Below the pieces are notes generated by a model, which had not been told where the DNA came from, did not search any database, and saw nothing but the letters and a program-made list of their open reading frames with translations. A DNA stretch of 6,833 bases from an uncultured Clostridia bacterium (GTDB taxonomy: Bacteria; Bacillota; Clostridia; RUG12999), in assembly GCA_938005345.1 (NCBI GenBank), contig CALLNG010000092.1, forward strand, positions 1 to 6,833. The letters run 5' to 3'. Of this stretch, positions 5,880 through 6,833 are shown piece after piece. The translations under genes were made by a program, and so were the position numbers. The stretch's first letter is position 1. Each line of letters starts with the position of its first letter.

Positions 5880-6833
5880 TTAGCGCTGTAAAAACCGCTG
5901 CATTAGGGTATACCCAGGATCTACTAGAATGCCTGTTTTGGAAGCCTCTTTTTCCGAGTAAGTCCAATCATGTTGCTGCACATCATGACTGCGGTAGATA
6001 AGATAAGGAACCGCATCCCGTGTATGGGTGCGCAAAGATAATGGCGTGGGATGGTCAGGCAACACCATAATGCTGAATTCTTCTTTTAGTTTTTCTAATT
6101 CTGGAAGTAAATATGCTAGGACACGGTTATCTAAATATTCAATAGATTTGATTTTGTTTTCCGTTTCATGTCGGTGTCCGCACTCGTCCGGTGCTTCAAA
6201 ATGAAGATAAACAAAATCGCTGCCGCCTCGAAGAGCCTCAATAGCCGCTTTTGCCTTACCTTCAAAATTAGTATCAATGTTGCCCGTTGCACCTTCCACA
6301 TCAATGGTTTGCATATTGGCGCAAATACCGATGCCTTTGACCAAATCGACGGCAGAAATCACGCTGCCTTTTAGTCCAAATTTGTCCATAAAAGAATCTA
6401 GATGCGGTTTTTCGCCTTCTCCCCAAATCCATATGGAATTAGCGGGGTGCAAACCGCGTTGCCGGCGTTTCTCGTTGATCGGATGATGGTTTAACAACTC
6501 GTAACTGCGCTGCATAAAATCTAAAAGCACAGCGCTATTGGGCCCTTTTGGTAAATATTCTGTCACCGGACGAAGTGAAATATCATGCGGCGGTGTCAAT
6601 TGAAAGTCAAGAGAAACACCATTCCAAACCATCAAATGCCGGTAGGAAATACCGCCATGAAAATGAATTTCTTCCGTATCAAAAGCCTTGGCTAAATCTG
6701 CAATCAGTGTATGGGCTTCCTCTGTAGTAATTTCATCGGAGGAATAATCCACCATTGTTTTTTGCGTGTAGGGTTCCTCCTCTGAAAGGGTTACCAAATT
6801 ACAGCGGAAGGTAATATCTCCCTCTTTCAATGA
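5880..6833 (-). CDS. Archaeal-type cofactor-independent phosphoglycerate mutase / proposed homoserine kinase (5' end outside window)
   Basis: The C-terminal 317 residues of an alkaline phosphatase superfamily enzyme. Full-length relatives are about 400 aa, so about 85-100 residues, including the first metal site and the likely catalytic nucleophile, lie beyond the window. The frame is open to the edge (Ser codon 6833-6831); the TTG at 6830 is internal, not a start. Counting that Ser as residue 1, visible motifs are FRCNLVTLS (9-17), YRHLMVW (64-70), LTPPHDI (80-86), HPANSIWIWGEGEKP (129-143) and the metal ligands in EAPDECGHRHE (Asp216, His220) and LPDHPTPLSLRTHTRDAVP (Asp260, His261, His270). 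The apgM form interconverts 2- and 3-phosphoglycerate in glycolysis. A close bacterial subgroup (TIGR02535) is proposed to be a homoserine kinase in threonine synthesis, because it occurs beside threonine genes. The wording of the motifs fits that subgroup, but no threonine gene is visible here, so the substrate is left open. It is probably first or internal in a unit with ytvI. Confidence 0.9.
   Translation of the reverse strand, partial: SLKEGDITFRCNLVTLSEEEPYTQKTMVDYSSDEITTEEAHTLIADLAKAFDTEEIHFHGGISYRHLMVWNGVSLDFQLTPPHDISLRPVTEYLPKGPNSAVLLDFMQRSYELLNHHPINEKRRQRGLHPANSIWIWGEGEKPHLDSFMDKFGLKGSVISAVDLVKGIGICANMQTIDVEGATGNIDTNFEGKAKAAIEALRGGSDFVYLHFEAPDECGHRHETENKIKSIEYLDNRVLAYLLPELEKLKEEFSIMVLPDHPTPLSLRTHTRDAVPYLIYRSHDVQQHDWTYSEKEASKTGILVDPGYTLMQRFLQR

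Noticed and set aside
5850..5880. Possible sigma-E promoter upstream of ytvI (TAATGCT, 13 bases, GATACGAT on the minus strand)
   Set aside because: The core ATA of the -35 element is broken and the -10 has two mismatches; TCGTA repeats explain the GATACGAT copies.

Overview
The window looks like chromosome of an endospore-forming member of the Bacillota, most likely the Clostridia. Two genes belong to sporulation-linked families: lonB, whose predicted length (552 aa) matches Bacillus subtilis LonB as I remember it, and a YtvI-type membrane protein. Gene starts carry strong AGGAGG-type ribosome binding sites, and the window holds a copper-amine-oxidase-like 'stalk' domain, which is common in Clostridia and Paenibacillus. 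The species cannot be named from this sequence.

Layout. Bases 1-164 hold no gene I can assign. A HemG-like flavodoxin gene (165-692, +) is closed by a rho-independent terminator (741-780). lonB (924-2582, +) follows as a single-gene unit, with a candidate forespore-type (sigma-F/sigma-G) promoter at 823-851. A long hairpin (2594-2639) separates it from a convergent minus-strand block. Read 5' to 3' on the minus strand, that block is: an archaeal-type cofactor-independent phosphoglycerate mutase or proposed homoserine kinase (6833-5880, N-terminus outside the window), then ytvI (5836-4709), then a secreted RCC1-repeat protein with a C-terminal stalk domain (4623-2701). The gaps are 43 and 85 bases and no convincing terminator lies between the genes, so co-transcription is possible.

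How the genes may work together. LonB is an ATP-driven membrane-anchored protease linked to the forespore, and YtvI is a mother-cell-expressed sporulation membrane protein in B. subtilis. The RCC1/stalk protein lies between these two genes and directly behind ytvI. A role on the developing spore or cell surface is a reasonable guess, but only from position. The phosphoglycerate mutase-like gene is metabolic and the flavodoxin gene is redox-related; neither has a visible functional link to the rest.

The least ordinary locus is the RCC1/stalk gene. It has a propeller-like repeat domain fused to a stalk domain, a Pro-Ser linker whose codons create a four-run G-quadruplex motif, and an uninterrupted G8 tract that could shift the reading frame. 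I saw no CRISPR array, tRNA, rRNA, insertion sequence or defence system.
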